NCBI GenBank assembly: GCA_963753195.1
Contig: CAVWBH010000009.1
Location: forward strand, 1,302,001 to 1,366,000
Length of the DNA: 64,000 nucleotides
Direction: 5' to 3'
Source of the DNA: Palsa-504 sp963753195
GTDB lineage: Bacteria > Actinomycetota > Actinomycetes > Streptosporangiales > Streptosporangiaceae
The notes under the pieces were generated by a model, which saw nothing but the letters and a program-made list of their open reading frames with translations, ran no database searches and was not told where the DNA came from. Positions 1 through 7,638 of this stretch are shown here, in pieces. The translations under genes and the position numbers were made by a program. Within the stretch, counting starts at the first letter, position 1. Every line of letters begins with the position of its first letter.

Positions 1-107
1 CGGCTGCTGCCGCTGCCCGCCAGCCGTGATCGCCGCTCAGTGGTTACTCGGTCGCCGTGTGGGCAGGTGGGTCTTCTACCGACATGCTTCGGCGGAAGGG
101 AGTAGCC

Positions 108-281
108 GTGAGTGCTACCGACAAGGCAAAGGACAAGGTCCAAGCGGCCAAGGGCGAGATCAAGAAGGAGGCCGGCAAGGCTCTGGACGACTCGTACCTG
201 GAGAGCGAAGGCGAAGCTGACCAGGCGAAAGGCAACCTGAAGCAGGCAGGCGAGAAGGTCAAGGACGCCTTCAAGAAGTAA
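108..281 (+). CDS. CsbD-family small stress protein
   Basis: This 57-residue protein is very rich in Lys, Ala, Glu and Gly and has the three-part layout of CsbD proteins: an N-terminal ATDKAKDKVQAAKGEIK stretch, a middle part around GKALDD, and a C-terminal KGNLKQAGEKVKDAFKK. CsbD proteins are small cytoplasmic proteins induced in the general stress response, and their biochemical role is unknown. I chose the GTG at 108 because GGAAGGG lies about 8 bases upstream; the ATG at 57 would add an unrelated basic extension. It stands alone, with a short hairpin just after the stop codon. Confidence 0.85.
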   Translation: MSATDKAKDKVQAAKGEIKKEAGKALDDSYLESEGEADQAKGNLKQAGEKVKDAFKK

Positions 282-296
282 ACCTGGTACCCAGGT
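282..296 (+). terminator. short hairpin after csbD-like gene
   Basis: ACCTGG (282-287) and CCAGGT (291-296) are perfect complements around a 3-base loop and begin one base after the CsbD-like stop codon. There is no T-tract. The stem is short, so a terminator role is only plausible. Confidence 0.3.
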
Positions 297-496
297 ACCG
301 TCCCGCCGTGAGCTGGCCCTCAGCCTGCCCGGCTCCCGGCACGGGGGTTGGCCGCGGACTCCCGCTTCTCGGGAATCCCGGCCGCCCAGCGGCGGGCGGC
401 ATCCGTTACCAGCCGTCGCGAGGCGGCCATGGGCCGCAGCGTGTATTACGAGGACGCCCAGATCGGCAGGGAAGACAAGTAGGATCTGGCCCCCGG

Positions 497-1384
497 CTAT
501 TCCAGGCGGAACGTTTCGAGGGCGTTCTCGCGCATGTAGCGGCGAAGGATGCCCGGCCGCAGCGGAAGCTTCAGGGCTTCATCGACGCAGCGCTGGAAGT
601 CTTGAATCGCATAGTCCGAAGCGAACATTACCTTGTGCTGGGCCCGCGTATTGAGCGTGTAGATGATCTCTTCGGGGACGTACTTCGGCACGAACCCGGA
701 CGTCATGAGGCGGAAGTTGGCATGCTTCTGGAGCAGCGCCACCGTCTCGAGGTGCCACGGGTGGCCGATGTGCGTCGCGACCACCATCAATTCCGGGTAG
801 GTCACGCAGACGTCGTCGAGATCGATCGGACGCTGGAACTTGGCGTAGCGCAGCGGCCCCGGGAACCCGATATTGACAACGACCGGAATGTTCAGCTCTA
901 TGCACTTGGTGTAAATGGGGAAACACAGCGCATCATTCGGCCGCAGGTTGGTGAGCGCTCCCATCATCCGGACCGCGCGGAAGTCGTACTCCTTGACCGC
1001 GATCTCGACCATGCGGACGGCGTCCATGCGGAGGTTCGGATCAATGTTGCAGCTGCCGAAGATCCGGCCCGGGTAGGCCCGGCAGATCGTCGCGACCTCT
1101 TCGCACCTCGCCCGGAATTCGTCCAGGGTGATTTCTGCGGTGGCGGGCACAGTCGGCTGGCCGCCGCGGCCACCGTGAGGAGAGAAATTCAGCAGACCCC
1201 GTTCGATACCGGCTGCGGTCATCTTGTGCACCCAGTGCTCGGTGGTGACGCCACCAAGGAGGTCGGGTGCCGACTTGAGGAACCATTGCCGGATGTTGGG
1301 ATCTATGCTTTCTTCGGATTGCCGCTGCGTACTCGGCAGGTTGATATAGGTATCGACATACTCACCGGGCTCGATCTCAGCCAT
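497..1384 (-). CDS. amidohydrolase-family (PF04909-like) protein
   Basis: This 295-residue protein has the TIM-barrel pattern of the amidohydrolase-2 family, which includes metal-dependent hydrolases and decarboxylases. VVNIGFPGP, ATHIGHPWH and MFASDYA sit where the central strand, the metal-ligand His and the C-terminal Asp normally occur. The N-terminal metal motif DxHxH is not seen: the protein begins EYVDTYINLP, with no His pair, so metal binding and activity are uncertain. The ATG at 1384 is chosen because a purine run (GAGGGGGG) lies just upstream; an open frame continues upstream but looks non-coding. Substrate unknown. Confidence 0.75.
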   Translation of the reverse strand: MAEIEPGEYVDTYINLPSTQRQSEESIDPNIRQWFLKSAPDLLGGVTTEHWVHKMTAAGIERGLLNFSPHGGRGGQPTVPATAEITLDEFRARCEEVATICRAYPGRIFGSCNIDPNLRMDAVRMVEIAVKEYDFRAVRMMGALTNLRPNDALCFPIYTKCIELNIPVVVNIGFPGPLRYAKFQRPIDLDDVCVTYPELMVVATHIGHPWHLETVALLQKHANFRLMTSGFVPKYVPEEIIYTLNTRAQHKVMFASDYAIQDFQRCVDEALKLPLRPGILRRYMRENALETFRLE

Positions 1385-1616
1385 AGCCCCCCCTCGCTCG
1401 CCTTGACCGGCTTTCGGGTGACCCAGGCGCGGAGCCGGCTGTCCGCAGCCCCTGTAGTTCCAGCATCGATGAGCGGGCCAGCTTGTCAAGCTCAGGCCGG
1501 GCCTCGCAGGCGCCAGCCAGATCGTGGACGCTGTGCAGGAAAAGCTCGGCCGCCTCTGGGGCAACGGGGGGCGGCTGGATCCGAGCCAATGACCCTCCAC
1601 AGACCGCCGGTGTTGC

Positions 1617-1925
1617 TCATGGGCCGGTCGGCGGGGCGAAGATAGCGTGGGTTCCGATACGCCGCCAGATGACGTGGGGCTCGCCGGGCACGCGTTCGGA
1701 TCCGTAGCTGAAGGTCGCCCGGCCGTCATTGTCCCAGGTCATCTCGAACACGCCAGGGTGGGCGGCCACGCCTTTGACCCGCAAGCCTGGCCGGAACGGC
1801 CGATCCGGGGCCATCAGGTCGGGCACGAAGCCTTCCATGATCACCTTGCGGAACAGGCCCTGCTGCTGCGACGTGAGGTTCTTCCAGTCCCTTTCAAAGC
1901 GCGGAAGGGTCTGGAACGTCGGCAT
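1617..1925 (-). CDS. putative RelE/ParE-like toxin
   Basis: This 102-residue basic protein has the size and layout of RelE/ParE-superfamily toxins: an N-terminal FERDWKNLTSQQQGLFRKVI helix pair, then short beta strands (GVFEMTWDNDGRATFSYG) and a C-terminal strand VIWRRIGTHAIF. RelE-type toxins cleave mRNA at the ribosome and ParE-type toxins poison gyrase; which applies here cannot be told. Its start codon overlaps the stop of the AbrB-like gene by one base (TGATG), so the two are translationally coupled as antitoxin then toxin. It is diverged from the classical families, so the toxin assignment rests partly on context. Confidence 0.65.
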   Translation of the reverse strand: MPTFQTLPRFERDWKNLTSQQQGLFRKVIMEGFVPDLMAPDRPFRPGLRVKGVAAHPGVFEMTWDNDGRATFSYGSERVPGEPHVIWRRIGTHAIFAPPTGP

Positions 1926-2260
1926 CAGGCATCCGCCGCGCCGAGCGCGTCAAGGTGAGCAAACAGGTCATCGGCAGACTCGTGCAACCTTCCCCGGCCT
2001 GCCGCGATCTCCTCCTCGGCCTCTCGTTCCCCGTCCAACCACTCCGGGGTGAAGAACCACGCCTGATCGGTAGGGATGGACACATAGCCGCGGACCGTGA
2101 TCGTCCCGTCGTGGTGGACAGAGAACTCCACCTCGTCGCCCTCGCTGATGTGCAGCGCGCGCCTGATCTCCTCCGGCAGCGTCAGCTGCGCCTTGGCGCG
2201 GACCTTTACCCGGGCGCTGAGGCGCGGGTGTGGCTCGACCTTGGCAGCAGGCACACTCAC
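1925..2260 (-). CDS. AbrB/SpoVT-type antitoxin
   Basis: Within this 111-residue protein, residues about 15-55 (VKVRAKAQLTLPEEIRRAL, then EGDEVEFSVHHDGTITVRG) match the swapped-hairpin AbrB/MazE DNA-binding fold. The acidic C-terminal part (EAEEEIAAGRGR onward) is the kind of segment that wraps a toxin. It precedes the RelE-like gene in the usual antitoxin-first order and probably represses the pair's own promoter. The GTG start at 2260 has AAGGAA about 9 bases upstream. An alternative is a simple AbrB-type regulator, but the one-base overlap with the next gene favours a toxin-antitoxin pair. Confidence 0.75.
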   Translation of the reverse strand: MSVPAAKVEPHPRLSARVKVRAKAQLTLPEEIRRALHISEGDEVEFSVHHDGTITVRGYVSIPTDQAWFFTPEWLDGEREAEEEIAAGRGRLHESADDLFAHLDALGAADA

Positions 2261-2287
2261 GACAGCCGTTCCTTCCGGGTGAGACTT

Positions 2288-2302
2288 TCCTACTCTCCTA
2301 CT
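2288..2302 (-). promoter_or_regulatory. direct repeats upstream of toxin-antitoxin pair
   Basis: On the minus strand AGTAGGA occurs twice, 8 bases apart, about 30-40 bases before the antitoxin start and just after a TGATAAAG stretch that could serve as a -10 region. Autorepression through repeated half-sites is common in AbrB-type antitoxin promoters, so these are operator candidates. This is inference from spacing and repetition only. Confidence 0.3.
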
Positions 2303-2359
2303 TTATCACCATGCCGGCGGCCGGCCCGATGACGCCTGACGGTATCAGCCACGGGCCCC

Positions 2360-2390
2360 GGGGAACCGCGGCGCGATGCCGCGGTTCCCC
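2360..2390 (-). terminator. perfect 13-bp hairpin terminator
   Basis: GGGGAACCGCGGC (2360-2372) and GCCGCGGTTCCCC (2378-2390) form a perfect stem with a 5-base loop, starting 7 bases after the hydrolase stop codon at 2397. A CTTTT run follows it on the plus strand. It probably ends transcription of the minus-strand hydrolase cluster before the toxin-antitoxin promoter. Confidence 0.75.
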
Positions 2391-2396
2391 CTTTTC

Positions 2397-3218
2397 CTAG
2401 CTCCGCAGGAACGCCAGCAGGTCGGCGTTGAACCTGTCGGCGTGGGTGTCCATCAGGCCGTGCGGCGCGCCGGGATAGTAGATCTCCTGCGCGCCCTTGA
2501 TGAGCCGTGCCGACTTGACCGCTGCGTCCTTGACCGGGACGATCTGGTCGTCCTCGCCGTGCAGGACCAGGGTCGGCACGTCGAACTTCTTCAGGTCCTC
2601 GGTGAAGTCCGTCTCCGAGAAGGCCTTGATGCTCGCGTAGGCGTTCCGCAGGCCGGACTGCATGCTCCAGAGCCAGAACTGGTCCAGCACTCCCTGCGAT
2701 ACCTGGGAGCCGGGCCGGTTGGCCCCATAGAACGGGGTGGCCAGGTCCTTGTAGAACTGCGAGCGGTCCTTGACCAGGCCCGCGCGCAGGCCGTCGAAGA
2801 CCTCTATCGGCAGCCCTTCGGGGTTGGCCGCTGATTTCAGCATGATCGGCGGTACCGCCGAGACCAGGGCCGCCTTGGCCACCCGCCCCGTCCCGTGCCG
2901 GCCGATATAGCGGGCGACCTCCCCGCCGCCGGTGGAATGGCCCACCAGGGTGGCATCCGTCAGGTCCAGCGCCTCGATCACCGCCGCGAGGTCGTCGGCA
3001 TAGCCGTCCATGTCGTTTCCGGTCGAGGTCTGGCTGGAACGGCCGTGGCCGCGCCGGTCGTGCCCGACCACGCGGAAGCCGTTCTGGGCGAGGAAGTGCA
3101 TCTGGCCGTCCCACGCGTCGGCGCTCAGCGGCCAGCCGTGCGAGAACGTCACGACCGGCCCGCTGCCCCAGTCCTTGTAGTAGATCTCGGTGCCGTCGCT
3201 GGTGATGATCGTGCTCAT
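2397..3218 (-). CDS. cofactor-free haloperoxidase-type alpha/beta hydrolase
   Basis: This 273-residue cytoplasmic alpha/beta hydrolase resembles the non-haem chloroperoxidase/arylesterase group. FSHGWPLSADAWDGQ is the oxyanion region, GHDRRGHGRSS the typical second strand, and GHSTGGGEVARYIGRHG the nucleophile elbow with the catalytic Ser. HGEDDQIVP carries the Asp and YPGAPHGLMDTH the His. Length is normal for the family. These enzymes hydrolyse esters and form peracids in vitro; the physiological substrate is unknown. The start has AAAGGAACCAGGA upstream. It lies about 75 bp downstream of the cupin gene and may share its transcript. Confidence 0.88.
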   Translation of the reverse strand: MSTIITSDGTEIYYKDWGSGPVVTFSHGWPLSADAWDGQMHFLAQNGFRVVGHDRRGHGRSSQTSTGNDMDGYADDLAAVIEALDLTDATLVGHSTGGGEVARYIGRHGTGRVAKAALVSAVPPIMLKSAANPEGLPIEVFDGLRAGLVKDRSQFYKDLATPFYGANRPGSQVSQGVLDQFWLWSMQSGLRNAYASIKAFSETDFTEDLKKFDVPTLVLHGEDDQIVPVKDAAVKSARLIKGAQEIYYPGAPHGLMDTHADRFNADLLAFLRS

Positions 3219-3293
3219 TCCTGGTTCCTTTCGGCTGGCGCTGGGCCAGCGGTCATGGCCGAGCCTGCGGATGTCACAGGGGAACGGGTCGGG

Positions 3294-3680
3294 TCACGGG
3301 GCGGCTGGGCCGTCGACGAACTCCGCCAGTGGCTGCCCTACTTCGACGATGTAGGTGGAGAGCATCTGGCCGGTTCCCGGTCCGACGTCCAGGGCGTTGT
3401 GCGGGGTGCGGGGCGGTATCAGGAAGGGGTCGCCAGCCGGCAGGATGAGGGTGGGCTGGTCCTGGATCATCATGTGGACCGTCCCGGCGAGGATGTACCC
3501 GACTTCCTCACCGGGGTGGATGTGCCAGCCTGACTCCACCCCGCATGGGATCTCGGTGAGCACCTGGACGATCTCCCGCCCGGGTATCGAGGATGGCTTG
3601 TGCTGGAGTTCGGTGCGCTTGAGCTTGCTGGTGAGTGCGTCGCCCGGCGGCTGCGGTCCGCCCGTAGGTGTCGGCGCCAT
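3294..3680 (-). CDS. single-domain cupin protein
   Basis: This 128-residue protein has one conserved beta-barrel cupin: motif 1 is GWHIHPGEEVGYILAG (two His and a Glu as metal ligands) and motif 2 is PAGDPFLIPPRTPHNA (third His). Cupins of this size act as small dioxygenases, isomerases or ligand-sensing proteins. The start lies only 3 bases after the stop of the upstream hydrolase, with no clear ribosome binding site, so its translation is probably coupled to that gene. Being flanked by two haloperoxidase-like hydrolases suggests a shared small-molecule substrate, but nothing shows which. Confidence 0.85.
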   Translation of the reverse strand: MAPTPTGGPQPPGDALTSKLKRTELQHKPSSIPGREIVQVLTEIPCGVESGWHIHPGEEVGYILAGTVHMMIQDQPTLILPAGDPFLIPPRTPHNALDVGPGTGQMLSTYIVEVGQPLAEFVDGPAAP

Positions 3681-3683
3681 GAA

Positions 3684-4541
3684 TCAGGCCGATGCGCTGG
3701 CCGGAGCGACGCGGCCGAGGAACGCCAGGAGCTCGCGGTTGACTTCCTTGGCGTGGCTGACGCACATGACGTGCGGGCCACCCTCGATCTCGACGTAGTG
3801 CGCGGCCGGCAGGGCCGCGTGCATCCGGCGCCCCTGTCCCTCGAGGGACAGGATCCGGTCGGCCGTCCCGTGCAGAATCAGCGCCGGGATGTCGATCCGC
3901 TTGATGTCCTCATGGAAGTCGTCCAGCCACGTGAGCACGCAGGCCCACGTCGCCCACGGCGACGCCCCGGCCCCGGCGTTCCAGCTGTTGCGCACCGTCT
4001 CCTCGCTGACCCGCTTTCCGAGATAGTCGTCGAGGTTGAGGAAGTCCCCGAGCAGCCCGGTCAGCCACGCGGGGCGGTCGTCGATGATGGCCTGCCGGAT
4101 GGTGTCGATCGTCGCCCGGTCGACGCCGTTGGGGTTCTCGTCAGACTTGCCGAACGACGGCGCGAGACTCTCGATGAAGACGCAGCTCTTCAGGCGGCCG
4201 GTCCCGTATTTCCCGATGTAGCGGGCCACTTCCCCGGTGCCGAGCGAGAAGCCGACCAGGGTGGCGTCCTGCAGGTCGAGTTCGGTGAGCAGCGTGCTGA
4301 GATCGGCGGCGAGGGTATCGAAGTCGTAGCCGGCGGTGGGCCGGCTGGACTGCCCGAAGCCGCGGCGGTCGTAGGTGACCACCCGGTAGCCGCCCGCCAG
4401 CAGTGCGTGCGCCTGCGGTTCCCAGGAGCGGCTGTCGAGTGGCCAGCCACTCAGCAGCACGACCGGCGGTCCGCTGCCGAGGTCCTCGTAGTAGAGGTTG
4501 ATGTCGGCGGTGTTCTCCCGGCCGACGGTGATGAACGCCAT
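3684..4541 (-). CDS. second haloperoxidase-type alpha/beta hydrolase
   Basis: This 285-residue protein is a paralogue of the hydrolase about 0.5 kb downstream. It has VVLLSGWPLDSRSWEPQ, TYDRRGFGQSSRP, the nucleophile elbow GFSLGTGEVARYIGKYG, Asp in HGTADRILS and His in EGGPHVMCVSH. It differs in having GFSLG rather than GHSTG. AAAGGG lies about 8 bases before the ATG. It appears to be first in a three-gene minus-strand unit (hydrolase, cupin, hydrolase) that follows a LAL regulator on the same strand. Function is probably ester or lactone hydrolysis; the haloperoxidase name is historical. Confidence 0.87.
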   Translation of the reverse strand: MAFITVGRENTADINLYYEDLGSGPPVVLLSGWPLDSRSWEPQAHALLAGGYRVVTYDRRGFGQSSRPTAGYDFDTLAADLSTLLTELDLQDATLVGFSLGTGEVARYIGKYGTGRLKSCVFIESLAPSFGKSDENPNGVDRATIDTIRQAIIDDRPAWLTGLLGDFLNLDDYLGKRVSEETVRNSWNAGAGASPWATWACVLTWLDDFHEDIKRIDIPALILHGTADRILSLEGQGRRMHAALPAAHYVEIEGGPHVMCVSHAKEVNRELLAFLGRVAPASASA

Positions 4542-4658
4542 GCGAGTGCCCTTTCCGCGGTGAGGCCTGACGCGTACAGCCGATCACGGCGCGGCCCGTC
4601 ACCGAATCAGGGAAAGACCCCAGTCATCGTGGGCCCGCCGGGGCTTGTGCGCCCGGCG

Positions 4659-7478
4659 TCAGCCCTTGAGGGCGGTGGCGAGCTGCCGGCGGGAGGTGAT
4701 GCTGAGCTTCCGGAACACCTTGCCGAGGTGGTACTCGACGGTGGACGTGGTCACGAACAGGCGGGTGGCGATCTCCGCGTTGGTCACGCCGGCCGCGGCC
4801 AGGCGGGCGATCTGCGTCTCCTGCGGAGTCAGGTCCGGGCCCGCCAGCTCCGCGGGCTCAGGGAGGTGGCCGCCCACCGCCAGGAGCTCCGCACGGCTGC
4901 GGCGCGCAAACGCCGCGGCCCCCATGGCGTCGAACATGCGGTAGGCCGTGCGCAGCTGCGCGCCGGCGTGGCGGCGGCGCTTCTGGCGGCGCAGCCACTC
5001 GCCGTAGAGCAGGTGGGCGCGGGCGAGTTCCGTGCGGACCGAGGTTCGGTCCAGGTGCGCGATGGCCTCGCCGTAAAAAGCCTCGGCCGCGGAGTCGGGG
5101 GCCAGCAGCGCACGTGACCGGGCCAGCATGCCCAGCGCCCACGGTGTGCCGCTGGCCGTGGCCCGGTCAGCAAGGCGGCCGAGCGCGGCGCGGGCGGCGT
5201 GGTGATCGCCGGCGCGCGTGCCGGCTTCGATGATCTCGGGCAGGACGCGACTGCCGAATCCCGGCGGGTCGCTGTCGTAGATGCGCAGGCCCCAGCTCAG
5301 CGCTTCGGCGTAGCGGCCCAGGCTCAGCTCCAGCACGGTCAGCCCGATCAGGGCGAAGAACCCCAGGACAGGAGCCCCGCGGTCCTCGCCCCATTTCTCC
5401 GTCGTCGCCGCCAGGGCCCGGCTCTCCGCCTCCCGCCCCTGCCAAGCCCGCAGATCCAGCAGCACTCCGGTTGAGGCCGGCGGCGGTATGCCGATCAGCG
5501 CGGAGATCTCGGCCGCCTCGAAGTACCGCGCTTCGGCCTCGGCCAGCCGCCCCGCCCACAGTTCGCTGGTGCACAGGCCCGCCAGGATGACGCGCAGCGC
5601 GCCCAGTGCCCCGTGTTCGCGGTGGACTGCCTCGGCGCGCAGGAACATCGCCCGGCGTCCCTGGTCGTCCCACAGGTCATCCGCTGCGAACTGCCCGAGG
5701 ATGATGCCTGGTATCCCGGCGGGCGTGGCCTGGTCGCTGGTGCTGAAGGCCCCGACGGCGGAGCGGAGCAGCGGCACCGCCTCCGGGTATCCGATGGCGA
5801 TACGGGTGGCGAAGCCGTCCAGCAGCAGGTCGGTAGCCGTCGGGTCCGGGCCCGGAGCCCGGGGCGCCCGCAGGGCGGCGCGGGCCACTTCCAGGGGAGT
5901 CGTGCCGACCGTGTGCTGGCGGGCTACCAATGCCGCCTGCAGGGCCTCGAAGAGCATCGCGCGGATCAAGGGCCCGTCGGGAGGATCAACGGCGGCGACG
6001 GTGTCCAGCAGGAGGCTGGGAGCATCCTTGTGCCGCGAGAAGAAGACGGCGATCGAGGCCCGCAGGCGCTGCGCCGCCACGTGCAGCCCCGCTTCCGCCA
6101 GCTGGGGCGCCGCCAGGTCCAGCATGGCCTCGGCCAGGGCACCGTCCCCCGCGACGAGATAGGCCTGGGCCGCGGCGAGGAGCCGCACGGCACGGCCCCG
6201 CGGATCCGGGGTAAGGTCAGCCGCCCGGGCCAGGAACGTGGCCTGTGCGACATAGCCGCCGCGCCGCTCCGCGCGCGCGGCCGAGCGGTCGAGGTCAGCC
6301 GCGACATCCTCGTCGGGCAGCACGCTGGCCGCGGCGCGATGCCACGCTGCCTCGTCCGGGTGGCCGCCCTGTGCGGCGATACTCGCCAAAGCCTCGTGCA
6401 CCCGGCGACGGTCGCCCGACCGTGCCCCCTCGTAGACCGCGGAACGGATGAGCGGGTGCCGGAACGCGACTCGCGGGTCAACCGACACGATGTCCTGAGC
6501 CACGGCAGGATCGGCGGCGTCAGGCTCCAGGCCCAGCAGCGTGGCCGCCCGCCAGAGCGCGGCGGGGTCATCGCCCGATGCTGCTGAGGCGAGCAGGAGC
6601 CAGGTGCCGGTGGCGGGCGGGAGCATCTTCGCCTGGCTCAGGAAATGCCCTTGCAGACGGCGGCCGACGGGCAGCCGCTCGGGCAGCGGCGAGCGGCCGG
6701 CCAGCTGGTCGGGCATGAGGTGCAGGGCCAGTTCCCGCAACGCGAGCGGGTTACCGCCGGTCTCGTTGATGATCCGTGCCGCCACCCGGGCGTTGAGAGG
6801 CCCCGAGACCGTCGCCGCGAGCAGGGCCCGGGCCGCCCCAGGCTCCAGGCCACTGAGATGGCGGATGGGTAGCCCATCGAGCGCGGCCAGCCCCGGGGAG
6901 GCCTCGCGCGCGCAGAAGAGCAGGCCCGTGCGATCCGCGTGCAGGCGCCGCGCGACGAAGCCAAGCACCTCCACCGACTCGCGGTCCAGCCAGTGCGCAT
7001 CATCGACCAGCCAGATCAGCGGCTGCTCGGCGGCAATCTCAGCGAGGAGCGTCAGCACGCTCATGCTGACCAGGAAACGGTCCGCCGGCGGCCCGGCCGC
7101 CAGGCCGAACGCCGAATCCAGCGCCTCCCGCTGCGGGGCAGGCAGCAGACCGACCCGGTCCAGGAACGGCACCAGCATTCGGTGCAGCGCGGCGAAGCCC
7201 AGCCGCAGCTCCGACTCCAGCCCGGCAATTCTGACCGTCCGCACGCCGTCGGCAGCCTGCGCCGCGTACTCCAGCAGACGGGTCTTGCCGATGCCCGGCT
7301 CACCGAGGATCACCAGCGACCGGCTCAGGCCCTGGCGGATCGCCTCCACCAGCTCATCCAGCATCCCGCAATCACCGCTGCGGCCCAACAGAGCGTCCGG
7401 GACGGCCTGTACCTCGACCGGCTCCCGGCGCGAAAAAGCCCCGGACCACTCATTGCCGTCGCCGCGCCACCGGGTCAT
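4659..7478 (-). CDS. LAL-type (MalT/LuxR) transcriptional regulator
   Basis: This 939-residue regulator has the large ATP-binding LuxR layout. An AAA/STAND ATPase begins with Walker A GEPGIGKT at residues 59-66 and continues with Walker B-like PLIWLVDDAHWLD. A long helical, TPR-like middle follows. The C-terminal LuxR helix-turn-helix spans about residues 880-939 (LTPQETQIARLAAAGVTNAE, then STVEYHLGKVF). Such proteins bind ATP and a small inducer and activate neighbouring operons. It lies 117 bp upstream of the hydrolase/cupin unit on the same strand and is the obvious candidate regulator. An imperfect 12-bp inverted repeat lies about 75 bp upstream of its start. Confidence 0.92.
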   Translation of the reverse strand: MTRWRGDGNEWSGAFSRREPVEVQAVPDALLGRSGDCGMLDELVEAIRQGLSRSLVILGEPGIGKTRLLEYAAQAADGVRTVRIAGLESELRLGFAALHRMLVPFLDRVGLLPAPQREALDSAFGLAAGPPADRFLVSMSVLTLLAEIAAEQPLIWLVDDAHWLDRESVEVLGFVARRLHADRTGLLFCAREASPGLAALDGLPIRHLSGLEPGAARALLAATVSGPLNARVAARIINETGGNPLALRELALHLMPDQLAGRSPLPERLPVGRRLQGHFLSQAKMLPPATGTWLLLASAASGDDPAALWRAATLLGLEPDAADPAVAQDIVSVDPRVAFRHPLIRSAVYEGARSGDRRRVHEALASIAAQGGHPDEAAWHRAAASVLPDEDVAADLDRSAARAERRGGYVAQATFLARAADLTPDPRGRAVRLLAAAQAYLVAGDGALAEAMLDLAAPQLAEAGLHVAAQRLRASIAVFFSRHKDAPSLLLDTVAAVDPPDGPLIRAMLFEALQAALVARQHTVGTTPLEVARAALRAPRAPGPDPTATDLLLDGFATRIAIGYPEAVPLLRSAVGAFSTSDQATPAGIPGIILGQFAADDLWDDQGRRAMFLRAEAVHREHGALGALRVILAGLCTSELWAGRLAEAEARYFEAAEISALIGIPPPASTGVLLDLRAWQGREAESRALAATTEKWGEDRGAPVLGFFALIGLTVLELSLGRYAEALSWGLRIYDSDPPGFGSRVLPEIIEAGTRAGDHHAARAALGRLADRATASGTPWALGMLARSRALLAPDSAAEAFYGEAIAHLDRTSVRTELARAHLLYGEWLRRQKRRRHAGAQLRTAYRMFDAMGAAAFARRSRAELLAVGGHLPEPAELAGPDLTPQETQIARLAAAGVTNAEIATRLFVTTSTVEYHLGKVFRKLSITSRRQLATALKG

Positions 7479-7550
7479 GACTCAGCACGAACGGCACAAA
7501 AGGGATGACACACGCTCAGGATTTTGCCTCAATAGCCACAATCCGGCCAC

Positions 7551-7579
7551 CTCATAGTAAAGCGGCACTTTACGATGAG
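7551..7579. promoter_or_regulatory. inverted repeat between membrane-protein and LAL regulator genes
   Basis: CTCATAGTAAAG (7551-7562) and CTTTACGATGAG (7568-7579) are inverted copies with one mismatch around CGGCA. The element lies 60 bp after the membrane-protein stop and 73 bp before the regulator start, both on the minus strand. It could be an operator for the regulator gene or a terminator for the upstream gene. Its AT-rich arms are unusual for this region and favour a protein-binding site. Confidence 0.45.
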
Positions 7580-7638
7580 GGCGCTCGGGCGCGCGGCGCG
7601 TCCATCACGCCAGGGTAGGCCAATCTCAATATCGACGC

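Noticed and set aside
1..29. Possible C-terminal end of a gene from before the window
   Set aside because: One frame ends in TGA at 27-29 with a poly-Ala reading, but only nine codons are visible and no feature can be supported.
308..1645. Long plus-strand open frame opposite the amidohydrolase
   Set aside because: It is the antisense shadow of the amidohydrolase; its sequence is rich in Arg and Gly with no motif.
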